In this document: piece by piece, positions 6,657 through 12,795 of the stretch
How the letters are laid out: every line of letters starts with the position of its first letter
Numbering within the stretch: the stretch's first letter is position 1
NCBI RefSeq assembly: GCF_014697355.1
Contig: NZ_JACJRQ010000067.1
Location: 1-34,581, forward strand
Origin: Nostoc calcicola FACHB-3891
Lineage (GTDB): Bacteria; Cyanobacteriota; Cyanobacteriia; Cyanobacteriales; Nostocaceae
Direction: 5' to 3'
DNA: 34,581 nt
Notes under the pieces: model-generated
The model's input: the letters and a program-made list of their open reading frames with translations, nothing else
The model's database searches: none
What the model was told of the DNA's origin: nothing
Made by a program: the position numbers and the translations under genes

Positions 6657-7571
6657 TTACGAATTATTTAACCAAGTTTCTAAATCAGCAACACTAGAAA
6701 AGTCTAGTAATGCTTCTCCTAAATTCTCTAATTGTTCAATGGATAAGCCTTGAATTCGCTCGATTAATGATGCATCAATCTCACCAATACGGCGATTTAG
6801 TAGACGCAGTATTAAATCTTTTTCTCCTTCTTGTCTTCCTTCTTGCCTTCCTTCTTGCCTTCCTTCTTCTTTGGCTTGTTCTCTGTTTCTTTGATAAAGT
6901 GGTTCTAGTCGCATAATTAACTCCGTATCATCTGCTGATAATTCTTGATTTACTCTCAAATTTTCGCGCAAGTTGTAAACTAATTCCAGAGTTGCTTTCT
7001 GGTATGGATAATCCAATGGTAACGCTTGCAACTCGATAATTGCTTGTGACTGCACGCTTCCCCTTCCCAACAGCCTCAACCACAAAGTCTCCGGTGTTTG
7101 CGGTAGTTGGTGTATTGCCACAATTGCTGTCCGCAAGGCATCTGGCAGAAAATGTACTCCTGATAACCAACCCTCTTTTTGCATAGTTCCAAAGCTAGAC
7201 AACCTAGTTTCAGATATGGTAGGTGTAAGAACCCACAACTTGGGAATATCTGAGTCCTGAAGTTTGGTTTTATTGGCTTTAGCTTCTCGTCGCAAGAAAG
7301 CCTTGACTTCTAAGAATTTTAAAATACAGTCGCAGATTTCATCGCTAGAAGCTGGATTGCGGTATGGTTCTAAAATTGCAGGATGTTCTGCAAATCTTCC
7401 TAGCAAACCCAGTACTTGTATATTAGAGCTTTGCTGTTTAGCGGGAGTGAATAAAACATCTATTTCTTTAATCTCTCCTGATACTTTTTCTGATGCCTTG
7501 ACTTCTCCGTAATCTTTTAATAATTCTTCTAGATAGTCTTTGGCGAATTGATCGTGTATAAAACGGGTCAT
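6657..7571 (-). CDS. DUF4351-containing protein with N-terminal PD-(D/E)XK-like region
   Basis: A 304-residue protein of a family greatly expanded in filamentous cyanobacteria. The N-terminal half has a nuclease-like pattern, with Asp38 in KEIDVLF and Glu88-x-Lys90 in LEVKAF, as in Rpn/YhgA-type PD-(D/E)XK transposase-like proteins. Residues 236-250 are a tandem EGRQ repeat, encoded by nearly identical 12-bp units. Residues 251-301 form the DUF4351 tail (KDLILRLLNRRIGEIDASL...LENLGEALLDFSSVADLETWL). Enzymatic activity is unproven. The EGRQ repeat is prone to copy-number change and acts as a linker, possibly coiled-coil. The gene stands alone between repeat-rich spacers. Confidence 0.85.
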   Translation of the reverse strand: MTRFIHDQFAKDYLEELLKDYGEVKASEKVSGEIKEIDVLFTPAKQQSSNIQVLGLLGRFAEHPAILEPYRNPASSDEICDCILKFLEVKAFLRREAKANKTKLQDSDIPKLWVLTPTISETRLSSFGTMQKEGWLSGVHFLPDALRTAIVAIHQLPQTPETLWLRLLGRGSVQSQAIIELQALPLDYPYQKATLELVYNLRENLRVNQELSADDTELIMRLEPLYQRNREQAKEEGRQEGRQEGRQEGEKDLILRLLNRRIGEIDASLIERIQGLSIEQLENLGEALLDFSSVADLETWLNNS

Positions 7572-7618
7572 TCGATGTTAAGATTGCGGAATTTCTGGAT
7601 TAACGCAAAATTTTATTA

Positions 7619-7682
7619 TATAGCAGTCCTGAATCATTCGTGATGAAATAGATCCCCGGCTTTTCAAAGAAGTCGGGGATCT
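7619..7682. repeat. Solo MITE end followed by a CCCCGGCTT hairpin repeat
   Basis: 7619-7644 resembles the right end of the element at 2805-2974 (TATAGCAGTCCTGAAT). It runs into a hairpin at 7650-7682 with arms AGATCCCCGGCTT and AAGTCGGGGATCT (one mismatch) around TTCAAAG. Such hairpins are dispersed repeats in this group of cyanobacteria. The single end without its partner suggests a deletion or a composite of two old insertions. Confidence 0.6.
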
Positions 7683-7753
7683 GGACACCTTGAATTTTTA
7701 CAGATACCATTCTCAAAAAGTTAAAAGCAGATTCTCTAAACCTTTTGATTTTT

Positions 7754-7781
7754 GTAGAGACGCGATGAATCGCGTCTCTAC
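7754..7781. repeat. 28-bp near-perfect palindrome (GTAGAGACGCGAT family)
   Basis: GTAGAGACGCGAT and ATCGCGTCTCTAC flank the two central bases GA. The same palindrome core is present at 29324-29343, downstream of the aldo/keto reductase gene. The sequence can form a strong hairpin; here it is followed by a short T-rich stretch. It lies 15 bp from the stop codon of the 7796-8023 reading frame and could end transcription in that direction. Confidence 0.7.
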
Positions 7782-7795
7782 TTTTGATTTTTCCG

Positions 7796-8023
7796 TTAGG
7801 GCGTGGCGGTTATTGCATTTTCATCTGATGTTTTATCTGTATTAGATTTCAAGCGTGTAAATCTACTTTTACGGATACGTTCGCTGTCTCTAACGCCACC
7901 TGCAATTTCATATTCATTGCTGTTTTTGCCGTACTTGAAACCAACCCCCATCAGCATTTTATCTGAAACATGACTTAAGGTTTTTTCCATCTCATCCAGT
8001 TTTTTTCTAGAAGAGTCAATCAT
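7796..8023 (-). pseudogene. Truncated C-terminal part of a conserved cyanobacterial protein
   Basis: The 75-residue reading frame contains a coiled-coil-like segment (RKKLDEMEKTLSHVSDKML) and then VGFKYGKNSNEYEIAGGVR with SERIRKSRF. From memory, this KYGxxSxEYExAGGxRxSxRxR tail ends longer (100+ residue) cyanobacterial proteins of unknown function. Here the frame begins just before the coiled coil, and directly upstream (8024 onward) is repeat DNA (GTTAGCGCAGCAGGGCGTAGCC and a palindrome at 8086). I infer that the 5' part has been lost at a repeat. It may still be translated from ATG 8023. Confidence 0.5.
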
Positions 8024-8085
8024 GAATTCTGTTAGCGCAGCAGGGCGTAGCCGATTCTGAATTATGGTTTAAGCAATAGACAATA

Positions 8086-8106
8086 GGGCACAGCAATGCT
8101 GTGCCC
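8086..8106. repeat. 21-bp palindrome (GGGCACAGCA type)
   Basis: GGGCACAGCA and TGCTGTGCCC are perfectly complementary around a single A. It is a dispersed hairpin repeat next to the truncated gene at 7796-8023. Confidence 0.7.
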
Positions 8107-8159
8107 CTACAAATGGTCTGTATTCCATGCAATTGAGAACCGCTATCAGCGATCGCTTT

Positions 8160-8264
8160 AACTTTAAGGCTTAATGTTGTAACTTTAAGGCTTAATGTTG
8201 TAACTTTAAGGCTTAATGTTGTAACTTTAAGGCTTAATGTTGTAACTTTAAGGCTTAATGTTGT
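8160..8264. repeat. Five perfect copies of a 21-bp tandem repeat
   Basis: The unit AACTTTAAGGCTTAATGTTGT occurs five times without a mismatch and continues with a partial copy (AACATT). Because 21 is a multiple of three, both strands show open frames of repeating heptapeptides, which I regard as artefacts. The stretch 8024-8472 otherwise holds a palindrome and a TCTAAATCCCC-type repeat but no gene. Confidence 0.9.
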
Positions 8265-8456
8265 AACATTGACGATCAAAGTTTGTTGGTGAGTGCAACC
8301 ATCGCCACATAGTGTATATTGTTGATTTACAGCGATCGCAGAGTTGGAAAGAATTTCAAAATGGAAGTTTCACCAGCTTGTTTTGTGTTGGGGTCTAAAT
8401 CCCCAAACGCTCTCTACGAAAAGCTACGCTATCAGAAAACGTAATTGGGTTGATGT

Positions 8457-8498
8457 CAATACCTCTGCCAAATTACGAGGGTTCAACGCCCGTAGAAA
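8457..8498 (+). repeat. 42-bp direct repeat, copy 1
   Basis: Runs from CAATACCTCTGCC to GCCCGTAGAAA and contains GGGTTCAACGCCCGTAG. It is 41/42 identical to the copy at 8962-9003, in the same orientation. The last codons and stop of the YciI-like gene are inside this copy. Confidence 0.85.
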
Positions 8499-8805
8499 CG
8501 GGATGAAAAAGATCGCGTCCAATGTGAACTTCCCACTCCACAACTCTAGCAGAGTCCGCCAGCATACCATCTCGCACACGAGGACTGCTGTTCACAACAG
8601 CTTGAGCCTGTTCAAGATTATCCGCCTGGATTACCCAAAGCCCAGTTCCATCATGGGGAAAAAATGGTCCACAGCACAGTAGTGTTTTTTTCTCATGTTG
8701 CTCATTAAACCAAGCGAGTTGATCGAGGTCATGCTCTGGGTGAGCCAATTTATAGTCGTAATACTCTGGAACAGTTGCAACGACAACAGCAAAAAGTTTA
8801 GACAT
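8473..8805 (-). CDS. YciI-like protein with a repeat-encoded C-terminus
   Basis: A 110-residue protein of the YCII-related (dimeric alpha-beta barrel) family. It begins MSKLFAVVVATVPEYYDYKLAHPEHDLDQLAWF, then has a TLLCCGPFFPHDGTGLWVI segment, NLEQAQAVVNSSPRVRDGM and VVEWEVHIGRDLF. The His-Asp pair typical of YciI is plausibly His24/Asp26. YciI proteins are small putative enzymes without a settled substrate. The last ~9 residues (VSTGVEPS and stop) are encoded by a 42-bp repeat, whose second copy lies upstream of the gene, so the tail is probably an acquired extension. The gene stands alone. Confidence 0.85.
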   Translation of the reverse strand: MSKLFAVVVATVPEYYDYKLAHPEHDLDQLAWFNEQHEKKTLLCCGPFFPHDGTGLWVIQADNLEQAQAVVNSSPRVRDGMLADSARVVEWEVHIGRDLFHPVSTGVEPS

Positions 8806-8961
8806 AATGCTCTAATTGGTGATTTGAGACGATGTTCAGATTGTATGGTCTAAGAAATACTTCTGTGTGATGGAATAGCGACTGCATGAGCGCCAGTGTA
8901 TGTTGTTCAAAGATCGAGTTAACTTTGTCCTAACTGCAATCCTATATTCTTGTTCAATAAA

Positions 8962-9003
8962 CAATACCTCTGCCAATTTACGAGGGTTCAACGCCCGTAG
9001 AAA
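8962..9003 (+). repeat. 42-bp direct repeat, copy 2
   Basis: Same sequence and orientation as 8457-8498 except for one base (AATTTA instead of AAATTA). The two copies bracket the YciI-like gene and its upstream region, 505 bp apart. Confidence 0.85.
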
Positions 9004-9015
9004 AAGGAAACGCAA

Positions 9016-9127
9016 TAGACTTCTTGCATAAGTCGGGAAAAGGGGAAAAAGTTCTGTATTGTTCCCTTCCCCTTTAACCTTTACCCTTTTCCCCCCTGTT
9101 GCAAAAAGCACTTTTGCAAGAGGTCTA
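9016..9127. mobile_element. MITE with TA flanks, copy A
   Basis: The ends TA-GACTTCTTGCA and TGCAAGAGGTC-TA are 11-bp inverted repeats with one mismatch, inside TA dinucleotides. The interior is a poly-purine/pyrimidine tract (TTCCCCTTTAACC). A related copy in the opposite orientation is at 24075-24186, and a shorter relative is at 16171-16260. TA duplication is characteristic of IS630/Tc1-mariner transposases. Confidence 0.7.
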
Positions 9128-9269
9128 ATGTCTAGGTTGGACTATGCCTACGCGGATAAATAAATACAAGTAAGCAATCTAGTTAATTCTTGGTGATTAT
9201 AATAATTATATTTGTGCTTCCAGCAAAAGCCGTTCATTTGATCGCCTCACTCCTCACCGCAATAAAGCT

Positions 9270-9977
9270 ATGTCTACCCAACAATTAGAAGCAGCAGAAG
9301 ATATAATATTTCCACCAGGAGATATCTACAGTGACGAACCACCATTAGAAAGCGATTTACATCTACGCCAAATTATTCTGTTATTACAATGTTTAGAATT
9401 GTGCTGGCAAAATCGCAATGACTTTTATGCGGCGGGAAATTTGACGATTTACTATAGTCAACGTCAACTTAAATCAGAAGAATTTCGCGGCCCAGACTTT
9501 TTTGTGGTGCTAGGATGCGACCGCAAACCGCGCAAAAATTGGGTGATTTGGCAAGAAGACGGTAAATATCCGAATATCATTGTTGAGTTGCTTTCATCTT
9601 CTACAAAAGCCACAGACAAAGGTTTAAAAAAACAAATCTACCAAGATATCTTTCGCACGCCGGAGTATTTTTGGTTTGACCCGAATAATTTAGAATTTAT
9701 GGGGTTTCATTTAGTAGACGGGAATTACCAACAAATAGAAGCGAATCCCCAAGGTTGGTTATGGAGTCAGCAGTTAAATTTATACTTGGGTGTGCAGGGC
9801 AATCAATTACGCTACTTTACAGCACAGGGACAGCTAGTGCCGACACCGCAAGAATTGGCTGAACAAGAAAAGCAGCGTGCGGATGAAGAAAGACAGCGTG
9901 CAGAGCAAGAAAAGCAACGCGCAGAACGTTTAGCCGTTAAGTTGCGAGAATTAAATATTGACCCGGATCTTCTATAA
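9270..9977 (+). CDS. Uma2 family (DUF820) restriction-endonuclease-fold protein
   Basis: A 235-residue Uma2-family protein, a PD-(D/E)XK fold group present in dozens of copies in filamentous cyanobacteria. Visible are FRGPDFFVV with Asp76, NIIVELLSSST with Glu106, and a Lys at 113 or 120, then KQIYQDIFRTPEYFWFDP. From about residue 195 to 226 the protein is a charged coiled coil with repeating EKQRA(D/E)EE units. The biochemical role of Uma2 proteins is unsettled; a nuclease or mobile-DNA role is usually assumed. It is preceded by a MITE and followed by the ferredoxin gene 111 bp later, with no sign of coupling. Confidence 0.9.
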   Translation: MSTQQLEAAEDIIFPPGDIYSDEPPLESDLHLRQIILLLQCLELCWQNRNDFYAAGNLTIYYSQRQLKSEEFRGPDFFVVLGCDRKPRKNWVIWQEDGKYPNIIVELLSSSTKATDKGLKKQIYQDIFRTPEYFWFDPNNLEFMGFHLVDGNYQQIEANPQGWLWSQQLNLYLGVQGNQLRYFTAQGQLVPTPQELAEQEKQRADEERQRAEQEKQRAERLAVKLRELNIDPDLL

Positions 9978-10088
9978 AAATTAAACTCAAAAGGCTTTTA
10001 ACCTAAATTTTTATAGTAACATCTAGATATTTTTAACTAATTCAGATAAACTAATAAGTTTGTCCGTTGCATCACCTTCTTTTCGTAT

Positions 10089-10406
10089 ATGCCCAAAACT
10101 TACACCGTAGAAATTCATCACCAAGGCCAAATTCATACTTTGCAAGTCCCTGAAGATGAAACCATTTTATCAGTTGCCGATGCCGCTGGTTTAGATTTGC
10201 CAAGCTCTTGTCATGCAGGCGTTTGCACAACTTGCGCTGGTCAAATCAGCGAGGGAACTGTAGATCAAACTGATGGCATGGGCGTTAGTCCACATTTACA
10301 AAAACAAGGTTATGTATTGCTTTGTGTTGCCAAACCCCTTTCTGATTTGAAAATTGAGACTGGAAAAGAAGACGCACTTTATCAGTTGCAATTCGGGAAA
10401 GACTAA
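10089..10406 (+). CDS. Plant-type [2Fe-2S] ferredoxin
   Basis: A 105-residue soluble electron carrier. The [2Fe-2S] ligands are Cys41, Cys46, Cys49 and Cys79, in SSCHAGVCTTCAG and YVLLCVA, the C-x4-C-x2-C-xn-C pattern of photosynthetic-type ferredoxins. It is slightly longer than PetF1 (about 98 residues), with a C-terminal tail (EDALYQLQFGKD) resembling the minor ferredoxins of cyanobacteria such as Synechocystis Slr1828. It is therefore more likely a low-abundance specialised ferredoxin than the main photosystem I acceptor. The start ATG at 10089 gives the expected N-terminus (TYTVEIHHQG); no clear ribosome binding site is seen. Confidence 0.93.
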   Translation: MPKTYTVEIHHQGQIHTLQVPEDETILSVADAAGLDLPSSCHAGVCTTCAGQISEGTVDQTDGMGVSPHLQKQGYVLLCVAKPLSDLKIETGKEDALYQLQFGKD

Positions 10407-10409
10407 TAA

Positions 10410-10525
10410 TTACAGCAGAATTCAGAATTCAGAATTCAGAATTCAGAATTCAGGAGTAAAACAAGCTTGATGCAAGGCTCTTGAAACTGAGGGTGTGTAC
10501 TCCATAAATTTGAAATCTGCTGTAA
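10410..10525. mobile_element. MITE-like element with TTACAGCAG ends
   Basis: The ends TTACAGCAGAATTC (10410-10423) and GAAATCTGCTGTAA (10512-10525) are inverted repeats with one mismatch. The left part is a GAATTCA array with repeated EcoRI-like palindromes, followed by GGAGTAAAACAAGCTT. A related GAATTCA...GGAGTAAAACACGCTT block lies at 30456-30505. The element occupies nearly half of the gene-free stretch between the ferredoxin gene and the next small gene. Confidence 0.65.
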
Positions 10526-10670
10526 GTGAACAGTTATCAGTATAAAGTTGATTTATTCGGAACTCAATGACTGTTCACTAGCATCATTACAAAAACTGGA
10601 AAATCACATACATATTTCATAGCACTTGATAAGGTATTCTATAAACTAAAAATAAACAGGATTTAGCGCG

Positions 10671-10847
10671 ATGACAACTCATTTTATTACCGCAGAAATT
10701 GATTTACAAGAAACTCCCGCTGAGTTACTCAAAACAATTGAAACAGAGTTGAAGAAACAAGGCGAACCCCTGCGTTGGGCAGTTACCTCTGTGGACGTTG
10801 CCCAGGAAAAGGCTACAGTTGAAGCCGTTGTCACGACTAAGAGTTAG
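10671..10847 (+). CDS. Small conserved-looking 58-aa protein of unknown function
   Basis: A complete frame from ATG 10671 to TAG 10847 encodes MTTHFITAEIDLQETPAELL...KKQGEPLRWAVTSVDVAQEKATVEAVVTTKS. The composition is balanced and acidic, with predicted beta-alpha-beta structure, no signal peptide and no membrane segment, so it looks like a real small soluble protein rather than chance. It sits between the ferredoxin and DUF3326 genes on the same strand; the stop overlaps the beginning of a low-complexity cassette. A weak AGG lies about 13 bases before the ATG. I do not recognise a named family. Confidence 0.7.
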   Translation: MTTHFITAEIDLQETPAELLKTIETELKKQGEPLRWAVTSVDVAQEKATVEAVVTTKS

Positions 10848-10965
10848 GAGTGGGGAGATGGGGAGATGGGGAGATGGGGAGGTGGGGAGATGAGGGAGTA
10901 AGAATAATTCCTAACTCTTAACTCCTAACTCCTAACAACTCTTAACTCCTCACTCACCACTTAAT
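10848..10965. repeat. Low-complexity spacer cassette (GGGGAGAT / CTAACTCCTAA)
   Basis: Purine-rich GGGGAGAT units (10855-10895) followed by CTAACTC-type heptanucleotide units (10910-10945). The reverse complement of the same combination lies on the other side of the DUF3326 gene at 12034-12124. Confidence 0.8.
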
Positions 10966-12033
10966 ATGCATCCATACACTGCGATTTTAATTGTACCAAC
11001 TGGCGTTGGGGCTGCTATTGGGGGTTACGCGGGTGATGCTTTGCCTGTTGCCAGAGTCATAGCACAGGTTTGCGATCGCCTGATTACTCACCCCAATGTC
11101 CTCAATGGTGCAAGTTTATACTGGAATCTCCCCAATGCTTTCTACGTTGAAGGTTTCGGACTTGACAAATTCGCCGCTGGATACTGGGGTTTGCGTCCAG
11201 TCCGGAATAACAAGATAGGTTTGCTTTTAGACCAAGGGATTGAGCCGGAGTTACGGCTCAGACACCTCCAAGCAGCCGACGCAGCGAGAGCTACCCTGGG
11301 ATTGACTTTAACAGATTATGTCATCACTGATGCACCATTAAATGTAGAATTACGGACTACTTCATCGGGTGCAAGTTGGGGGACAATTGGTAACCCCGAT
11401 AGCTTATTAAGGGCAGCGGAAATACTGATTAAAAAAGCCGGGGCAGAAGCGATCGCAGTTGTCGCCCGTTTCCCCGATGATATGGATGAGGAGGCATTAC
11501 AGAAATACCGCCAAGGTGAAGGAGTTGATTCTCTAGCCGGTGCAGAAGCCGTAATTAGTCACTTGCTAGTGCGAACCTTTCAAATTCCTTGCGCCCATTC
11601 ACCTGCTCTAGCCAGCGCCCCTCCAGAAGCGGATTTATCACCCCGTTCCGCTGCTGAGGAATTGGGTTACACATTTTTACCATGTGTTCTCGTAGGTTTG
11701 AGTCGTGCCCCACAATTTATAGTAGAGAGAAAAGCGATAGCATTAGAACAAGAAGATATTTGGGCTAATCAAGTAGATGCTGCGATCGTACCTGCAAATG
11801 CCTGTGGTAGTAGCGCCTTATTGAGTTTAAGCCAAACACGATGCCAAATAATTACAGTAGAAGAAAATAAAACTGTTATAAAAGTTCCTCCTCAACCGTT
11901 GGGGATCAAATCCATACAGGTAAACTCATATTTAGAGGCAGTGGGTATATTGGTGGCACATAAAGCAGGCATCAACCCCTCTGCTCTTTGTCCCAAATTA
12001 TCGTCTTTGCAGCCAGTAGTCATTGGGAGTTAA
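10966..12033 (+). CDS. DUF3326 domain-containing protein
   Basis: A 355-residue protein covering the whole DUF3326 family, which is conserved in cyanobacteria and also found in plants. Recognisable blocks are the N-terminal ILIVPTGVGAAIGGYAGDA, then HPNVLNGASLYWNLPNAFYVEG, KIGLLLDQGIE, ELRTTSSGASWGTIGNPDSL, and a C-terminal VPANACGSSALLSL. The glycine-rich N-terminus and the PTGVGA segment suggest a nucleotide- or substrate-binding pocket, but no reaction is established to my knowledge. No membrane segment is seen. Spacing of about 95 bp to the CPBP gene downstream, filled by repeat DNA, makes tight operon coupling uncertain. Confidence 0.9.
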   Translation: MHPYTAILIVPTGVGAAIGGYAGDALPVARVIAQVCDRLITHPNVLNGASLYWNLPNAFYVEGFGLDKFAAGYWGLRPVRNNKIGLLLDQGIEPELRLRHLQAADAARATLGLTLTDYVITDAPLNVELRTTSSGASWGTIGNPDSLLRAAEILIKKAGAEAIAVVARFPDDMDEEALQKYRQGEGVDSLAGAEAVISHLLVRTFQIPCAHSPALASAPPEADLSPRSAAEELGYTFLPCVLVGLSRAPQFIVERKAIALEQEDIWANQVDAAIVPANACGSSALLSLSQTRCQIITVEENKTVIKVPPQPLGIKSIQVNSYLEAVGILVAHKAGINPSALCPKLSSLQPVVIGS

Positions 12034-12124
12034 AAGTTAGGAGTTAAGAGTTAGGAGTTATTTCTCCCCCACCTCCCTCATCTCCCCCATCTCCCCCATC
12101 TCCCCACTCCCCATTCCCTAAAAA
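12034..12124. repeat. Low-complexity spacer cassette, inverted relative to 10848-10965
   Basis: AGTTAGGAGTTA-type heptanucleotide units followed by CTCCCCCATCTCCCC units, the reverse complement of the order at 10848-10965. The two cassettes make an inverted pair around the DUF3326 gene. Confidence 0.8.
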
Positions 12125-12128
12125 ACCC

Positions 12129-12725
12129 GTGATTGAACAACAAAAGCAAGAACCAGAAATTCCATATCTGACGCGCATCCAAGTACTTGGGGCGATGGGA
12201 GCGACTGCAATCATTTTGCTGGTAGTCGCCAAACTGTCGTTGCATTTTGGCAACTTTTCCCTATTTTCCTGGAAGTTGGACGAAAGGGATTTGCTCTTAG
12301 GTGTAGGGTTAGGATTTGTCATCACCGCATTAAGTGGCTTAACTTATCGCCTTTGGAGTTCCTACCGGAAAAGTGCAGATTTTTATCTAGAAGTGGTATT
12401 GAAGCCTTTAGCCTTACCGGACTTAATTTGGTTGGGGTTGTTACCGGGTTTAAGTGAAGAATTGTTATTTCGGGGCGTGATGCTGCCAGCTTTAGGTTTA
12501 GATGATGTGGCTGTTATTGTATCTAGTCTTTGCTTTGGCATCTTGCATTTGAGCGGTTCTCAACAATGGCCTTATGTAGTTTGGGCAACCATTGTCGGGA
12601 TGATATTAGGATATAGCGCCTTGCTGAGTGGCAACTTATTAGTGCCCATCGTCGCTCATATTATCACAAATTTGATTTCTAGCTATATGTGGAAAATCTG
12701 GCAATTGTCGAAAACTAAAAAATAA
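12129..12725 (+). CDS. CPBP family intramembrane glutamic endopeptidase
   Basis: A 198-residue membrane protein of the CPBP/CAAX-protease (Abi, Rce1-like) family. The active-site motifs are Glu110-Glu111-xxx-Arg115 in LSEELLFRG, His140 in FGILHL and His177-xxx-Asn181 in AHIITN; all are intact. About five to six hydrophobic segments can be placed (for example 18-40, 56-72, 96-108, 125-141, 150-166, 168-184). Family members cleave inside or next to membranes; bacterial roles include bacteriocin self-immunity and prenyl-protein-like processing. The GTG at 12129 is used as start because no better ATG precedes the first membrane segment. The next gene encodes a second CPBP protein. Confidence 0.9.
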   Translation: MIEQQKQEPEIPYLTRIQVLGAMGATAIILLVVAKLSLHFGNFSLFSWKLDERDLLLGVGLGFVITALSGLTYRLWSSYRKSADFYLEVVLKPLALPDLIWLGLLPGLSEELLFRGVMLPALGLDDVAVIVSSLCFGILHLSGSQQWPYVVWATIVGMILGYSALLSGNLLVPIVAHIITNLISSYMWKIWQLSKTKK

Positions 12726-12795
12726 GATGTTGCTAAATTAAGCCGAGCTTTTGAAGACGCTTACCAAGCAGCAACTAAAACTTGTTGATAATATT

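Noticed and set aside
8016..8279. Minus-strand frame with repeated VTTLSLK heptapeptides
   Set aside because: The repetition is a direct consequence of the 21-bp tandem repeat, and the rest reads palindromic repeat DNA.
8457..9003. Possible CRISPR from the 42-bp repeats
   Set aside because: There are only two copies, 505 bp apart with a gene between them, no regular spacers and no cas genes.
8836..9111. 91-codon minus-strand frame
   Set aside because: It reads through the TA-flanked MITE and the 42-bp direct repeat.
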